Shown here: positions 53,739-62,606 of the stretch, one piece after another
Position numbering within the stretch: the stretch's first letter is position 1
Layout: each line of letters opens with the position of its first letter
Assembly: GCF_008704535.1 (NCBI RefSeq)
Contig: NZ_CP023701.1
Location: 5,064,001 to 5,128,000, forward strand
Length of the DNA stretch: 64,000 bases
DNA from: Streptomyces subrutilus
GTDB taxonomy: Bacteria > Actinomycetota > Actinomycetes > Streptomycetales > Streptomycetaceae
Reading direction: 5' to 3'
Program-made: the position numbers and the translations under genes
The notes under the pieces: model-generated
Database searches by the model: none
What the model saw: only the letters and a program-made list of their open reading frames with translations
Told to the model about the DNA's origin: nothing

Positions 53739-55661
53739 CTAGTCCACCTCGGCGACCGCCTGCGCGAACTGCGCCGCGTACAGGCGTGCGTAGGCACCGT
53801 CCGAGGACAGCAGCTCCTCGTGCGTGCCCTGCTCCACGATCGAGCCGCCCTCCATCACCAGGATCACGTCCGCGTCGCGGATCGTCGACAGCCGGTGCGC
53901 GATCACGAAGGACGTACGGCCGTGCGCCAAGCGCGCCATCGCCTTCTGGATCAGCACCTCGGTCCGGGTGTCCACCGAGCTCGTCGCCTCGTCGAGCACC
54001 AGGATCACCGGGTCCGACAGGAACGCCCGGGCAATGGTGATCAGCTGCTTCTCGCCCGCGCTGACCCCCGCGCCCTCGTCGTCCAGCACGGTGTCGTAGC
54101 CGTCCGGCAGGGTGCGCACGAACCGGTCCGCGTGGGCCGCCCGCGCCGCCTCCTCGATCTCGGCGCGCGTGACCTCGCGCGAGGCCCCGTACGCGATGTT
54201 CTCCGCGATGGTGCCGCCGAACAGCCAGGTGTCCTGGAGCACCATGCCGATGCCGCCGCGCAGTTCCTCGCGCGTCATCTTCGCGATGTCCACCCCGTCC
54301 AGGGCGATCTCGCCGCCCGTGACCTCGTAGAACCGCATCAGCAGGTTGACCAGCGTGGTCTTGCCGGCGCCCGTCGGGCCGACGATCGCGACGGTCTGGC
54401 CCGGCTCGACCGTGAGCGAGAGGTTCTCGATCAGCGGCTTGTCGGGCTCGTAGCGGAAGGCCACCTTGTCGAGCGTGACCTGTCCGCGCAGCTCCGCCGG
54501 GCGCTCGGGGACCTCGGCGTCCGGTTCCTGCTCCGGCGCGTCGAGCAGTTCGTACACCCGCTCCGCCGAGGCGACGCCGGACTGCACCAGGTTCGCCATC
54601 GAGGCGACCTGCGTCAGCGGCATCGAGAACTGGCGCGAGTACTGGATGAAGGCCTGCACGTCGCCGATCGACAGCGTGCCCGACGCGACCCGCAGGCCGC
54701 CGACGACCGCGATGAGCACGTAGTTGATGTTCGATATGAAGAACATCACCGGCTGCATGATGCCGCTGACCAGCTGTGCCTTGAACGAGGCCCGGTACAG
54801 GGCTTCGTTCTGTTCGGCGAACAGCGCCGCCGACTCCTTCTGCCGGCCGAAGACCTTGACCAGGTTGTGGCCCGAGTACATCTCCTCGACGTGGGCGTTG
54901 AGCGCGCCCGTCGACTTCCACTGCGCCACGAACTGCGGCTGCGACCGCTTGCCGATCTTCGCCGCGACGACCACCGACACCGGTACGGTCACCAGCGCGA
55001 CCAGCGCCAGCAGCGGCGAGATCCAGAACATCATCACGAGCACGCCCACGATGGTGAGCAGCGAGTTCAGCAGCTGCCCCATCGTCTGCTGGAGCGTCTG
55101 GCCGATGTTGTCGATGTCGTTGGTCGCCCGGCTGAGCACCTCGCCGCGCTTCTGCTGGTCGAAGTACGACAGCGGCAGCCGCGACAGCTTCGCCTGGAGC
55201 TCCTCGCGCATGCGGTAGACGGTGCCGTTCATGACGTGGTTCGACAGCCTCGTCGCCACCAGCATCAGCAGACCGGCGACGGTGAACACCGCCAGCGCCC
55301 ACAGCGCCACGACGCCCACGGCGCCGAAGTCGATGCCCTTGCCGGGCGTGAAGTCCGTACCGGAGAGCATGTCGGCCATGCCGCCCTGCCCGTCGGCGCG
55401 CATCCGCTCCAGCGCCTGCTGCTTGGTGATCCCGGCCGGCATGTTCCGGCCCACGATCCCGGCGAAGACCAGGTCGGTGGCGTTGCCGAGGATCTTCGGG
55501 CCGACCACCGCGCAGCCGACGCTGCCGACGACCGCGGCGACCATGCCCCACAGCTTGGCCCGGTCCTGGGCGAGCTGGCCCAGCAGCCGCTTGCCCGAGC
55601 CCTTGAAGTCCATGGACCGCTGGGCCGGCCCCATCATCATCCGTCCTCCGGGCCCGCTCAT
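53739..55661 (-). CDS. ABC exporter half-transporter, second subunit
   Basis: This 640-residue protein has a six-helix exporter domain (about residues 35-360) and a nucleotide-binding domain (about 390-640) with Walker A GPTGAGKTT, signature VSAGEKQLITIARAF (a variant of LSGGQ), Walker B VILVLDEATSS and H-loop VIAHRLST. The signature VSAGE deviates from the consensus while the partner has VSGGQ, so one ATP site of the heterodimer may be degenerate, as in many heterodimeric exporters such as TM287/288 or LmrCD. The ATG overlaps the stop of the first subunit (ATGA). Substrate unknown, probably drugs or lipids. Confidence 0.9.
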   Translation of the reverse strand: MSGPGGRMMMGPAQRSMDFKGSGKRLLGQLAQDRAKLWGMVAAVVGSVGCAVVGPKILGNATDLVFAGIVGRNMPAGITKQQALERMRADGQGGMADMLSGTDFTPGKGIDFGAVGVVALWALAVFTVAGLLMLVATRLSNHVMNGTVYRMREELQAKLSRLPLSYFDQQKRGEVLSRATNDIDNIGQTLQQTMGQLLNSLLTIVGVLVMMFWISPLLALVALVTVPVSVVVAAKIGKRSQPQFVAQWKSTGALNAHVEEMYSGHNLVKVFGRQKESAALFAEQNEALYRASFKAQLVSGIMQPVMFFISNINYVLIAVVGGLRVASGTLSIGDVQAFIQYSRQFSMPLTQVASMANLVQSGVASAERVYELLDAPEQEPDAEVPERPAELRGQVTLDKVAFRYEPDKPLIENLSLTVEPGQTVAIVGPTGAGKTTLVNLLMRFYEVTGGEIALDGVDIAKMTREELRGGIGMVLQDTWLFGGTIAENIAYGASREVTRAEIEEAARAAHADRFVRTLPDGYDTVLDDEGAGVSAGEKQLITIARAFLSDPVILVLDEATSSVDTRTEVLIQKAMARLAHGRTSFVIAHRLSTIRDADVILVMEGGSIVEQGTHEELLSSDGAYARLYAAQFAQAVAEVD

Positions 55662-57391
55662 GCGGCCTCCGCCTCCGTCAGCTGGGAGAGCACGATCTCC
55701 CGGTAGGTCTCGTTGCCGGCCATCAGCTCGTGGTGGCGCCCCTCGCCCACCACCTGCCCCTCGTCCAGGACGATGATCCGGTCGGCGTCGCGGATCGTGG
55801 AGACCCGCTGGGCGACGATCACCACGGTCGCGTCCTCGGTCTCGCGGGCGAGCGCGGCGCGCAGCGCCGCGTCCGTCGCGTAGTCCAGGGCCGAGAACGA
55901 ATCGTCGAAGAGGTAGATCTCCGGGCGCTGCACGAGGGTGCGCGCGATGGCCAGACGCTGGCGCTGGCCGCCGGAGACGTTGGTTCCGCCCTGGGCGATG
56001 GGGGCCTCCAGGCCGCCTTCCAGCGCGGACACGAAGTCCTTGGCCTGGGCCACCTCCAGCGCCTGCCACAGCTCCGCGTCGGTGGCGTCCGGGCGCCCGT
56101 AGCGCAGGTTGGAGGCGACCGTTCCGGAGAACAGGTACGGCTTCTGCGGGACCATGCCGACCGTCTTGGCCAGCAGCTCCGGGTCGAGGCGCCGTACGTC
56201 CTCCCCGTCGACGAGCACCGCGCCGCCGGTCGCGTCGAACAGGCGCGGGACCAGGCCCAGCAGAGTGGACTTGCCGCTTCCGGTGGAGCCGATGACCGCG
56301 GTGGTCTCCCCGGGCCGGGCCACCAGGTCCACCCCGCGCAGCACCGACGCCTCGGCGCCCGGATAGCGGAAGTCGGCCCCGCGCAGCTCCAGCTGACCGC
56401 GCCGGGCGAGCTCGCGCACCGGATCGGCGGGCGGCACCACGCTCGACTCGGTGTCCAGGACCTCCTGGATGCGCTCGGCGCAGACCTCGGCCCGCGGCAC
56501 CATCATGAACATGAAGGTGGCCATCATCACGGACATGACGATCTGCATCAGGTAGGCGAGGAAGGCCGTGAGCTGGCCGATCTCCATGCCGCCGCTGTCC
56601 ACGCGCATCGCGCCGAACCAGATGACGGCGACGCTGGAGATGTTCACGACCACGATGACGGTGGGGAACATCAGGGCGAGGAGCTTGCCGGCGGCCAGCG
56701 AGACGCCCGTCAGATCGGCGTTGGCCTCGCGGAAGCGGTCCTTCTCGTAGTCGTCCCGCACGAACGCGCGGATCACCCGGTTGCCGGTGATCTGCTCGCG
56801 CAGCACCCGGTTCACGGTGTCCAGCCGCTCCTGCATCTGCCGGAACAGCGGCCGCGTCCGGAAGACGATCGCGCCGACCGCCAGGCCGAGCACGGGGACC
56901 ACGGCGAGCAGGACGCCCGACAGCTTCACGTCGAGCGAGAGCGCCATCGCGATGCCGCCGACGCACATGATCGGCGCCGACACCATCAGGGTGAAGGTCA
57001 TCAGGACCAGCATCTGGACCTGCTGGACGTCATTGGTCGTACGGGTGATCAGCGAGGGAGCGCCGAAATGGCCGAGCTCCCGGGCCGAGAAGCTCTGCAC
57101 CCGGTCGAAGACGGCGGCGCGCACGTCGCGGCCGACGGCGGCCGCCGTACGGGCGCCGAAGTAGACGGCGCCGACGTTGCAGACCAGCTGGACGAGCGAG
57201 ACGGCGAGCATCAGCGCGCCGAAGCGCAGGATGTAGCCGGTGTCGCCGTTGACGACACCGTTGTCGATGATGTCGGCGTTCAGGGTGGGCAGGTAGAGGC
57301 TGGCACTGGTCTGCAACAGCTGGAGCAGGACCAACAGCAGGATCGGTTTCCGGTACGGGCCCAGATGGGTCCGCAGAAGTCGTATGAGCAC
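55658..57391 (-). CDS. ABC exporter half-transporter, first subunit
   Basis: This 577-residue protein has an exporter membrane domain (residues 1-310) and a nucleotide-binding domain with Walker A GSTGSGKST, signature NVSGGQRQRLAIARTL, and Walker B EIYLFDDSFSALD. The residue after Walker B is Asp, not the catalytic Glu, again as in the degenerate half of heterodimeric exporters. GTG 57391 (VLIRLLRTHLGP) with CGGAG 8 bases upstream is the start; the longer frame from 57484 lacks such a site. It is translationally coupled to the second subunit. Confidence 0.9.
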   Translation of the reverse strand: MLIRLLRTHLGPYRKPILLLVLLQLLQTSASLYLPTLNADIIDNGVVNGDTGYILRFGALMLAVSLVQLVCNVGAVYFGARTAAAVGRDVRAAVFDRVQSFSARELGHFGAPSLITRTTNDVQQVQMLVLMTFTLMVSAPIMCVGGIAMALSLDVKLSGVLLAVVPVLGLAVGAIVFRTRPLFRQMQERLDTVNRVLREQITGNRVIRAFVRDDYEKDRFREANADLTGVSLAAGKLLALMFPTVIVVVNISSVAVIWFGAMRVDSGGMEIGQLTAFLAYLMQIVMSVMMATFMFMMVPRAEVCAERIQEVLDTESSVVPPADPVRELARRGQLELRGADFRYPGAEASVLRGVDLVARPGETTAVIGSTGSGKSTLLGLVPRLFDATGGAVLVDGEDVRRLDPELLAKTVGMVPQKPYLFSGTVASNLRYGRPDATDAELWQALEVAQAKDFVSALEGGLEAPIAQGGTNVSGGQRQRLAIARTLVQRPEIYLFDDSFSALDYATDAALRAALARETEDATVVIVAQRVSTIRDADRIIVLDEGQVVGEGRHHELMAGNETYREIVLSQLTEAEAA

Positions 57392-57524
57392 GCGCAGGCT
57401 CCGGTCGGCAAGATCGAGGGGGTTCACCCCATCTTCGGCCAACCGGGGGCCCCAGCCCCAACGGATTTCGCAAAGCCCGGTCAAAAGGAGGAGGACGCCG
57501 GGCGCGCGGACCGGGACCCCGGCC

Positions 57525-57561
57525 CCCCGCGTCCGCCCCCGGTCCGGGAGCGGACGCGGGG
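57525..57561 (-). terminator. Terminator after xylulokinase gene
   Basis: CCCCGCGTCCGC (57525-57536) pairs perfectly with 57550-57561; the hairpin begins 12 bases past the xylB-like stop on the minus strand and separates it from the exporter operon. Confidence 0.65.
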
Positions 57562-57572
57562 AAGGCCGCGCC

Positions 57573-59024
57573 CTAGAAGGCGCCCGGGTGGATCTGCTCC
57601 CGCGTCGCGACGTACTGCTGGCGCACCGCCTGCCAGGCCGGGTGGTCCTCGCCCGGCTCGAAGACCTGCGCCGAGGGCGCCGGCCAGAGCGGCGGGGTGT
57701 GCGGAGCCAGCACGCCCTGCGCCACTCCCAGCGCCCAGGCCGCCTGGCGCGCCGCGCCCAGCGCCGCGTAGTCGGCCGGCGCGGGGACCACGATCTGCGT
57801 ACCGAACAGCCCCGGTGCGAAGGCCTGTACGGCCGGCAGCTCGGCCGCCGCGCCCAGCAGGAACACCCGCCGGATCTCGACCCCGCGCGAGCGCAGCACG
57901 TCCAGCGCGTCCACCAGCCCGCACAGCATGCCCTCGAAGGAGGCCCGGGCCAGGTGCTCCGGCTTCATCGAGTCGCGGCGCAGCCCGGACAGGGTGCCGG
58001 CGGTGTGCGGCAGGTTCGGCGTCCGCTCGCCCTCCAGGTACGGCAGCAGGACGAGGCCGTGCGCGCCCGGCGTCGACTTCAGCGCGAGCTCGGACAGCCC
58101 CTCCAGGTCCGTTCCGAGCAGTTCGGCGGTGCCGCGCAGGGCCCGTACGGCATTGGAGGTGTTCACCACCGGCAGGTGCATGCCGCTGGCGTCGGCCAGC
58201 GAGGTGATCAGACCGCCCGGCTCCGACAGGGCCTCGTGGTGCACGGCCATCACCGAACCGGAGGCGCCCAGCGACACCACGGCGTCACCGCGGCCCAGCC
58301 CCAGCCCGAGCGCGGCGGCCATCGTCTCGCCGGTCCCGGCGGAGATCAGCAGCCCCTCGGGCGTGGTGCCGGCGGCGTCGGCCGGGCCGAGCACCTCGGG
58401 CAGCAGCGCCCGGTGGCCGAGGGCCAGCTCGACGAGGTCGGGCCGCCAGGAGCCGGTGGCCGTCGACCAGTAGCCGGTACCGGAGGCGCCGCCCCGGTCT
58501 GTGGTGCGCCGGGCCGGCCGGCCCAGCAGCTGCCAGACCAGCCAGTCGTGCGGGGACATCAGGACGGCCACCCGGCGGGCGGCCTCGGGCTCGGCCCGGG
58601 CCAGCCAGGCCAGCTTCGCCAACGGCTGCGCGGCGTGCGGCACCGACCCCACCGCCTCGGCCCAGGCATGCCGTCCGCCGAGCGCCTCGATCAGGTCCGC
58701 CGCGGCGACCTGCCCGCGCTTGTCGTTGCCGACCAGCGCCGGCCGTACGAGACCGCCCTGCGCGTCCAGCGGCAGCAGGCCGTGCTGCTGCGCCGACACC
58801 CCGATGGCCTGCACCCCTTCGAGGAGCCCGCCGCCGGCCGCCTCGCCGAGCGAGAGCAGCCAGGCCTGCGGATCGGTCTCGTGGGGCTGCGCGCCGCCGT
58901 CCGGTTCCCCCGACGACGGTGGATGGGGTGCGTACCCCTGGCGCACGACGGCGCCCGTCTCGGTGTCGCAGACGACGATGCGAGTGAAGGTGGAAGAGCT
59001 GTCCAGCCCGGCGACTATCCCCAT
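57573..59024 (-). CDS. xylB: Xylulokinase (FGGY family)
   Basis: This 483-residue carbohydrate kinase has the N-terminal GLDSSSTFTRIVVCD phosphate loop, the substrate Asp in LVGNDKRGQ (about residues 98-106), GVSAQQHGLLPLD typical of xylulokinases (about 74-86), and the C-terminal LLGAAAELPAVQAFAPGLFG. The pattern favours D-xylulose over glycerol or gluconate, but no xylose isomerase or transporter is adjacent. Length is normal. A GC-rich gap follows its start up to the YtxH-like gene. Confidence 0.83.
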   Translation of the reverse strand: MGIVAGLDSSSTFTRIVVCDTETGAVVRQGYAPHPPSSGEPDGGAQPHETDPQAWLLSLGEAAGGGLLEGVQAIGVSAQQHGLLPLDAQGGLVRPALVGNDKRGQVAAADLIEALGGRHAWAEAVGSVPHAAQPLAKLAWLARAEPEAARRVAVLMSPHDWLVWQLLGRPARRTTDRGGASGTGYWSTATGSWRPDLVELALGHRALLPEVLGPADAAGTTPEGLLISAGTGETMAAALGLGLGRGDAVVSLGASGSVMAVHHEALSEPGGLITSLADASGMHLPVVNTSNAVRALRGTAELLGTDLEGLSELALKSTPGAHGLVLLPYLEGERTPNLPHTAGTLSGLRRDSMKPEHLARASFEGMLCGLVDALDVLRSRGVEIRRVFLLGAAAELPAVQAFAPGLFGTQIVVPAPADYAALGAARQAAWALGVAQGVLAPHTPPLWPAPSAQVFEPGEDHPAWQAVRQQYVATREQIHPGAF

Positions 59025-59210
59025 GCGGAGAATTCTGCCGCACGCCCGCCCGGACCCGACCGGCGCGGCGGCCCCGGAGCGCCGGGGCCTCCCCCGGGAC
59101 AGCGGCCGCGGAGGGCCGCGGACCGCTTCGGGCCCCCGGCCGCGGACCGTTTCGGGCCCGCGGGCCGGGGGCCCGAAGAAGTGCGTCCGGCCCGCGGGCC
59201 GGGGGTGCGG

Positions 59211-59516
59211 TCAGGTGTTGCTGGTGCCCCAGTCGTCCTCGCCGCCTCCGCCTCCGACCCGGTCGCGCAGCCCGCGCACCCGGCCGGCCAGGGACTCGGG
59301 CACGGCGTCGCCCACCTTCTCGCTCACGACCGCGAACGCCTTGCCGGCGAAGACGCGCCCGTTCTGCCCGGCGCTCTCGGCGGCGTTGCGCACCACCGGG
59401 TTCTGGGAGATCTCCCGCGCGGACTTCTTCAGCTGCTCGTACCGCTCGCGTCCGGCCCTGGTCCCGAGCACGTACCCGAGGGCCAGTCCGACCACGAACG
59501 TGACCTTGTACCGCAT
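59211..59516 (-). CDS. YtxH-like small membrane-associated protein
   Basis: This 101-residue protein begins MRYKVTFVVGLALGYVLGTRAG, a short membrane segment followed by an amphipathic helical part (RERYEQLKKSAREISQNPVV) as in YtxH/general stress-type proteins, then a Gly-rich acidic tail. Its function is unknown. ATG 59516 is preferred over the GTG at 59525, since GAAGG lies about 10 bases before the ATG. The 190 bases downstream towards xylB are GC-rich with short repeated blocks (GCGGACCG.TTCGGGCCC) and no gene. Confidence 0.75.
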   Translation of the reverse strand: MRYKVTFVVGLALGYVLGTRAGRERYEQLKKSAREISQNPVVRNAAESAGQNGRVFAGKAFAVVSEKVGDAVPESLAGRVRGLRDRVGGGGGEDDWGTSNT

Positions 59517-59661
59517 GCCTGCCACCCTTCGTCGTGTGGTGCCCGGCCGGCTGCAGATACCGATTGGCGGAGCACCCCCCTGCTTGCGCTAATCTATGTC
59601 TCGCGAAGGGCACTCGCCCCCCGGCAAGGCCGGAGGTGGGCTGTTCGATGCACCGCAGCAA

Positions 59662-59734
59662 TCCCCTGTAGCTCAATTGGCAGAGCAGCCGGCTGTTAAC
59701 CGGCAGGTTACTGGTTCGAGTCCAGTCGGGGGAG
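59662..59734 (+). tRNA. tRNA-Asn (GTT)
   Basis: This 73-nt gene forms a full cloverleaf: acceptor TCCCCTG with CGGGGGA, D-arm GCTCAATTGGCAGAGC, anticodon stem GCCGG/CCGGC with loop CTGTTAA (anticodon GTT), and T-arm with GGTTCGAGTCC. The discriminator is G; CCA is not encoded. An AT-rich stretch TAATCT at 59590 about 70 bases upstream may be its -10 element. Confidence 0.96.
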
Positions 59735-59739
59735 CGCGG

Positions 59740-59812
59740 TCCCCTGTAGCTCAATTGGCAGAGCATTCGGCTGTTAACCGGAGGGTTGCTGGTTCGAGTC
59801 CAGCCGGGGGAG
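59740..59812 (+). tRNA. tRNA-Asn (GTT), second copy
   Basis: This is a near-identical tandem copy, 5 bases after the first. Changes in the anticodon stem (TTCGG/CCGGA, still paired) and in the T-stem (GCTGG/CCAGC instead of ACTGG/CCAGT) are compensated, so the cloverleaf is intact. Both genes probably share one transcript that ends at the terminator directly behind. Confidence 0.96.
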
Positions 59813-59817
59813 CAAGG

Positions 59818-59853
59818 AAGAAGAGGACCCCGGGTGGGTCCTCTTCTTTTTTT
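59818..59853 (+). terminator. Rho-independent terminator after tRNA-Asn genes
   Basis: AAGAAGAGGACCC (59818-59830) pairs with 59836-59848 around CGGGT and runs into a T7 tract, six bases after the second tRNA. This is the clearest intrinsic terminator of the window. Confidence 0.95.
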
Positions 59854-59997
59854 GCCCCCGATCCGGAACCGGGCAGCCCTCGGCGCGGTCTCTCTGAACA
59901 GGCGAAGCCGATCATGCGAGGCATCCGAGGCAGGAGATCGTATGAGCGGCTATGCTGCGGCAGACGGCGCGCACACATGTACGCGCCACGCCGTGAA

Positions 59998-60071
59998 GGG
60001 GCGGTAGCTCAGCCGGTTAGAGCAGCGGACTCATAATCCGTCGGCCGTGGGTTCGAGTCCCACCCGCCCCA
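59998..60071 (+). tRNA. tRNA with CAT anticodon (elongator Met or Ile2)
   Basis: This 74-nt gene has acceptor GGGGCGG/CCGCCCC with discriminator A, D-arm GCTCAGCCGGTTAGAGC, anticodon stem GCGGA/TCCGT with loop CTCATAA, and T-arm GTGGGTTCGAGTCCCAC. It lacks the initiator features (C1-A72 mismatch, three G-C pairs in the anticodon stem). It is either elongator tRNA-Met or the lysidine-modified tRNA-Ile2; sequence alone leaves this open. Its 3' half is the insertion point of the element that follows (an integrase frame ends inside it). Confidence 0.93.
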
Positions 60072-61221
60072 CTGCGAGCCGCAGGTGCAGAAACGATCGC
60101 ACCTGCGGCTTTGGCGTGTCCGGGGTCTGTCGTGCCATCAGGCGAGCCGAGCTCAAGCCTTTGGCTGGGAACCACCTGGGAACGCGGGTCGGCCGTCTCG
60201 GGCTGATCGCGGCGACGGCGCGGCACGAGTGAGGCGGCTTCTCGGCGGCGTCGCGCCCGACTCCACCCAGCAGGTGTGGATACAGGTCCGTGGTGATCGT
60301 CACCGTGGAGTGCCCGAGGCGCTTCGACGCGATCGCCATGTCGACCCCGGCGGCGAGCATCAGCGACGCTTGTCCGCGCCGCAGGTCGTGCAGCCGTACC
60401 CGCCGCAGCCGCCGGCGCTCCCCGGCGGGCAGGTGCGCGTCGTCCTCGAACCGGACGGCGTCGATCAGGCCGCCGAAGAGCTTGGAGACGTGATCCGGGC
60501 GCAGGGCGTCGCCGTCGTCATGGGCGAACACAAGCCCGTGGTCTCGGTACGCAGGCTTCCACTTGCGGCGCTCGTCCTCCTGTCGCAGCTTGTGACTCAG
60601 GAGCGCACCGACGGTCAGCTCGTCGAGGTCGATGATCCGATCCTCGCCGCTCGCCGTCTTCGGCCGGGAGAACATCAGACCGATGTGTCCCCCTTCGCAG
60701 TACGGACACGCCATGGGTGGCATGTCCCGCTTCTTGAGCCCGGACACCTGCATAATCTGCTGCCGCACGACGATCACCCGGCGGGCGAAGTCGACGTCGT
60801 CCCATCGGAGCCCGCACGCCTCACCGCGGCACAGGCCCGTTCCGGCGATCACCTCGAAGAGGGCGCCGAGGCGGTGCGTGCCGATGTGGTCGAGGAAGGC
60901 GCCGAGCTCGGCCGGCTCCCACGGGATGACCTTGGGGCGCTGAGAGGTCGGCAGCTCGACGTTCTTCGCCATGTTGAAGGTGATGAGCTGCTGCTTCACC
61001 GCGGTCGTCAGGGCGCTGCGCAGCGTCGCGTAAAGGCGGCGAACGGTCGCCGTCTTCCGCTTCCCGTCGTTGACCTCGGCGAGCAGCTTGTCGACGTGCG
61101 AGGGCCGCAGGTCGCGCAGGCGTATGCGTGCAGCCCGCGAGCGGGCAGGCGCCGAGCCGGACGGCATCGAGCGCACGACCAAGGCGGCGGCCGAGCAGAT
61201 CCGCGCGTACGCCGAACGCAT
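60031..61221 (-). pseudogene. N-terminally truncated tyrosine integrase at a tRNA gene
   Basis: From about 61128 to 60200 the minus strand encodes the core-binding end and full catalytic domain of an actinomycete site-specific recombinase: RDLRPSHVDKLLAEVNDGKR, Arg in GTGLCRGEACGLRW, Lys in RPKTASGEDR, HDLRRGQASLMLAAGV, KRLGHSTVTITTDLY with the nucleophile Tyr. The N-terminal arm-binding part is missing: sequence before about 61128 belongs to another broken gene on the other strand. The frame ends inside the CAT tRNA (60031), as expected for an integrase next to its attachment site. Catalytic residues are intact, yet without the N-terminus activity is doubtful. Confidence 0.75.
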
Positions 61222-61683
61222 GTCGGCCCCGACCGCGCGCGACGCAACCGAGCACTCCTCGCCGAGGCTCGCCGGGGACGCGCGTGGGACCGCACCCGAG
61301 CCCTGCTCGACGCCGGCCGCAGCGCTGCCGATGTGATCGGCTCGGCAGACGTCGACACCCTGCGCGCTCTGCGCGTCGAACTCCCGTCGTACCTCGCTGC
61401 CAGGAGCGCCAAGCCCGAGGGCTTGGCCGGCCTCGGCTGGACCGAAGCGGACCCGGCCCCGCTGCTGCGCATGGTCGACCGGGCCCTCGTCGACCGCCTG
61501 CCCAAGGACCAGAGCGCGGCCCTGCGCATCCGCCTCGACCTCGACCAGGCCGAGCCCGGTCTGCGTGAAACCGTCGCAGGTCTGCGGCGCCAGGTCGACG
61601 GCTCAGCAGCCGACGGTGGCGGGCTGCGCAGCGCCATCGCCGCCCGCTTCGCCGACCAGGAAGCGGTGCAGCTCGATGCGTAG
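61130..61683 (+). pseudogene. Truncated and frameshifted element protein
   Basis: The last 145 codons (61253-61683) encode an Arg/Ala/Leu-rich helical protein (RALLAEARRGRAWDRTRALL to RSAIAARFADQEAVQLDA). Its expected upstream part (IERTTKAAAEQIRAYAERMSA, about 61152-61214) lies in another frame, so a shift is present near 61250, and the N-terminus is cut off at about 61130, exactly where the integrase homology begins on the other strand. I recognise it as a type of protein encoded on Streptomyces integrative elements or plasmids, function unknown. The back-to-back truncation marks a deletion junction. Confidence 0.55.
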
Positions 61684-61749
61684 CTGACAAGCGCGCCCTA
61701 CGAGCACAGACCCGCCAACCAGCGGAGCTGTGCTTTGTAAGGGAAGACG

Positions 61750-62559
61750 TCAGGCCGAGTCAGCTGACGGCTGGACCGCTTCCCATCCGCCCAAGTGAGG
61801 CAGAGGAGCGTGCTTGGCGGCGCCGGACGGCAGCGCGGCGATGCACGCGGCCGAGCAGGCATTGACGAGCAAGGGCAGGACGTCGGTGGCGACCACGAGC
61901 GAGATCCACCGCTGGTGAAGTTCTCGTCCCTCCACCGGTCCGTCACAGACACTGCACGTGCTGATTGCTGTCGTGCCCCACTGCTTCGGGTCCAGTGCGG
62001 CGAGGTGGCCGCCGGACTGGACCTCGCCTGTCGTCCGCAGCCGGGGGAAGGGCGGGCGGTACTTGAAGTTGCCGAACAGCGAGCGGGTGCTGACCGTGCT
62101 CCTCGCCAGCTTCGAGCACCGGGTGATCTCGTACGGGAACCAGTGCAGCCGGTGGGACGTGTACGGGCTGAACTCCTCCAGATTCGTCATCGCGCCGATC
62201 TCCGGCGGAATGCGCACGAGATTGCTGCCGTAGAGCCTCAGATGCTTGACCTCGGTCAGTCGGGCGATGCTCGCGGGCAGGGTGATGACGTCGCGCCGCT
62301 CGTGCGGGCTGAGCTCGACGAGCGGGTTGAACTCCTCCCTGCCGTCCGCGGCCGCCTCTTCGACGAGCGCGAGAAGGCGCAGCCAACCCGCCGAGGACGT
62401 GTCCTGCTGCTCTCCGTGGAAGCCGACCCGGGCACGTGGTTGCACCTTGTACTGGTTGAAACAGGCGCAGCGTTCCCGGTGGATGGGCTGACCGTCCGGC
62501 CCGATTCCTTCGGGCCATCGGTTCGCGAACAGGCGGGGCTCCGGGCTGGTGGCATCCAT
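61750..62559 (-). CDS. Leucine-rich-repeat protein with cysteine-containing C-terminus
   Basis: This 269-residue protein has about two to three leucine-rich repeats in its middle (ITLPASIARLTEVKHLRLYG and IPPEIGAMTNLEEFSPY, about residues 90-135) and a C-terminal part with CSVCDGPVEG (near 210) and further cysteines in LLVNACSAACIAALP, possibly a metal-binding module. A CACFNQ segment lies near residue 30. I do not recognise the full architecture. The ATG at 62559 is chosen as the first start consistent with the domain. It is the third of three same-strand genes (63966 to 61750), with a 47-base gap to the kinase gene. Confidence 0.7.
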   Translation of the reverse strand: MDATSPEPRLFANRWPEGIGPDGQPIHRERCACFNQYKVQPRARVGFHGEQQDTSSAGWLRLLALVEEAAADGREEFNPLVELSPHERRDVITLPASIARLTEVKHLRLYGSNLVRIPPEIGAMTNLEEFSPYTSHRLHWFPYEITRCSKLARSTVSTRSLFGNFKYRPPFPRLRTTGEVQSGGHLAALDPKQWGTTAISTCSVCDGPVEGRELHQRWISLVVATDVLPLLVNACSAACIAALPSGAAKHAPLPHLGGWEAVQPSADSA

Positions 62560-62606
62560 ACGGCCACGATAGGAACCCCATTGGACGGTCGCACTCGGAT
62601 TCGGTA

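Noticed and set aside
59998..60071. Initiator tRNA-fMet
   Set aside because: The acceptor end is fully paired (G1-C72) and the anticodon stem lacks the three consecutive G-C pairs of initiators.
60017..60226. Alternative minus-strand frame through the tRNA ending in GTRTHGRRIMSPLL
   Set aside because: Its last residues come from translating the tRNA gene in another frame and its first part lacks the integrase motifs; the main integrase frame is different.
61136..61568. Overlapping plus-strand open frame in the element relic
   Set aside because: It is a shadow; the helical protein pattern is continuous only by combining two other frames.
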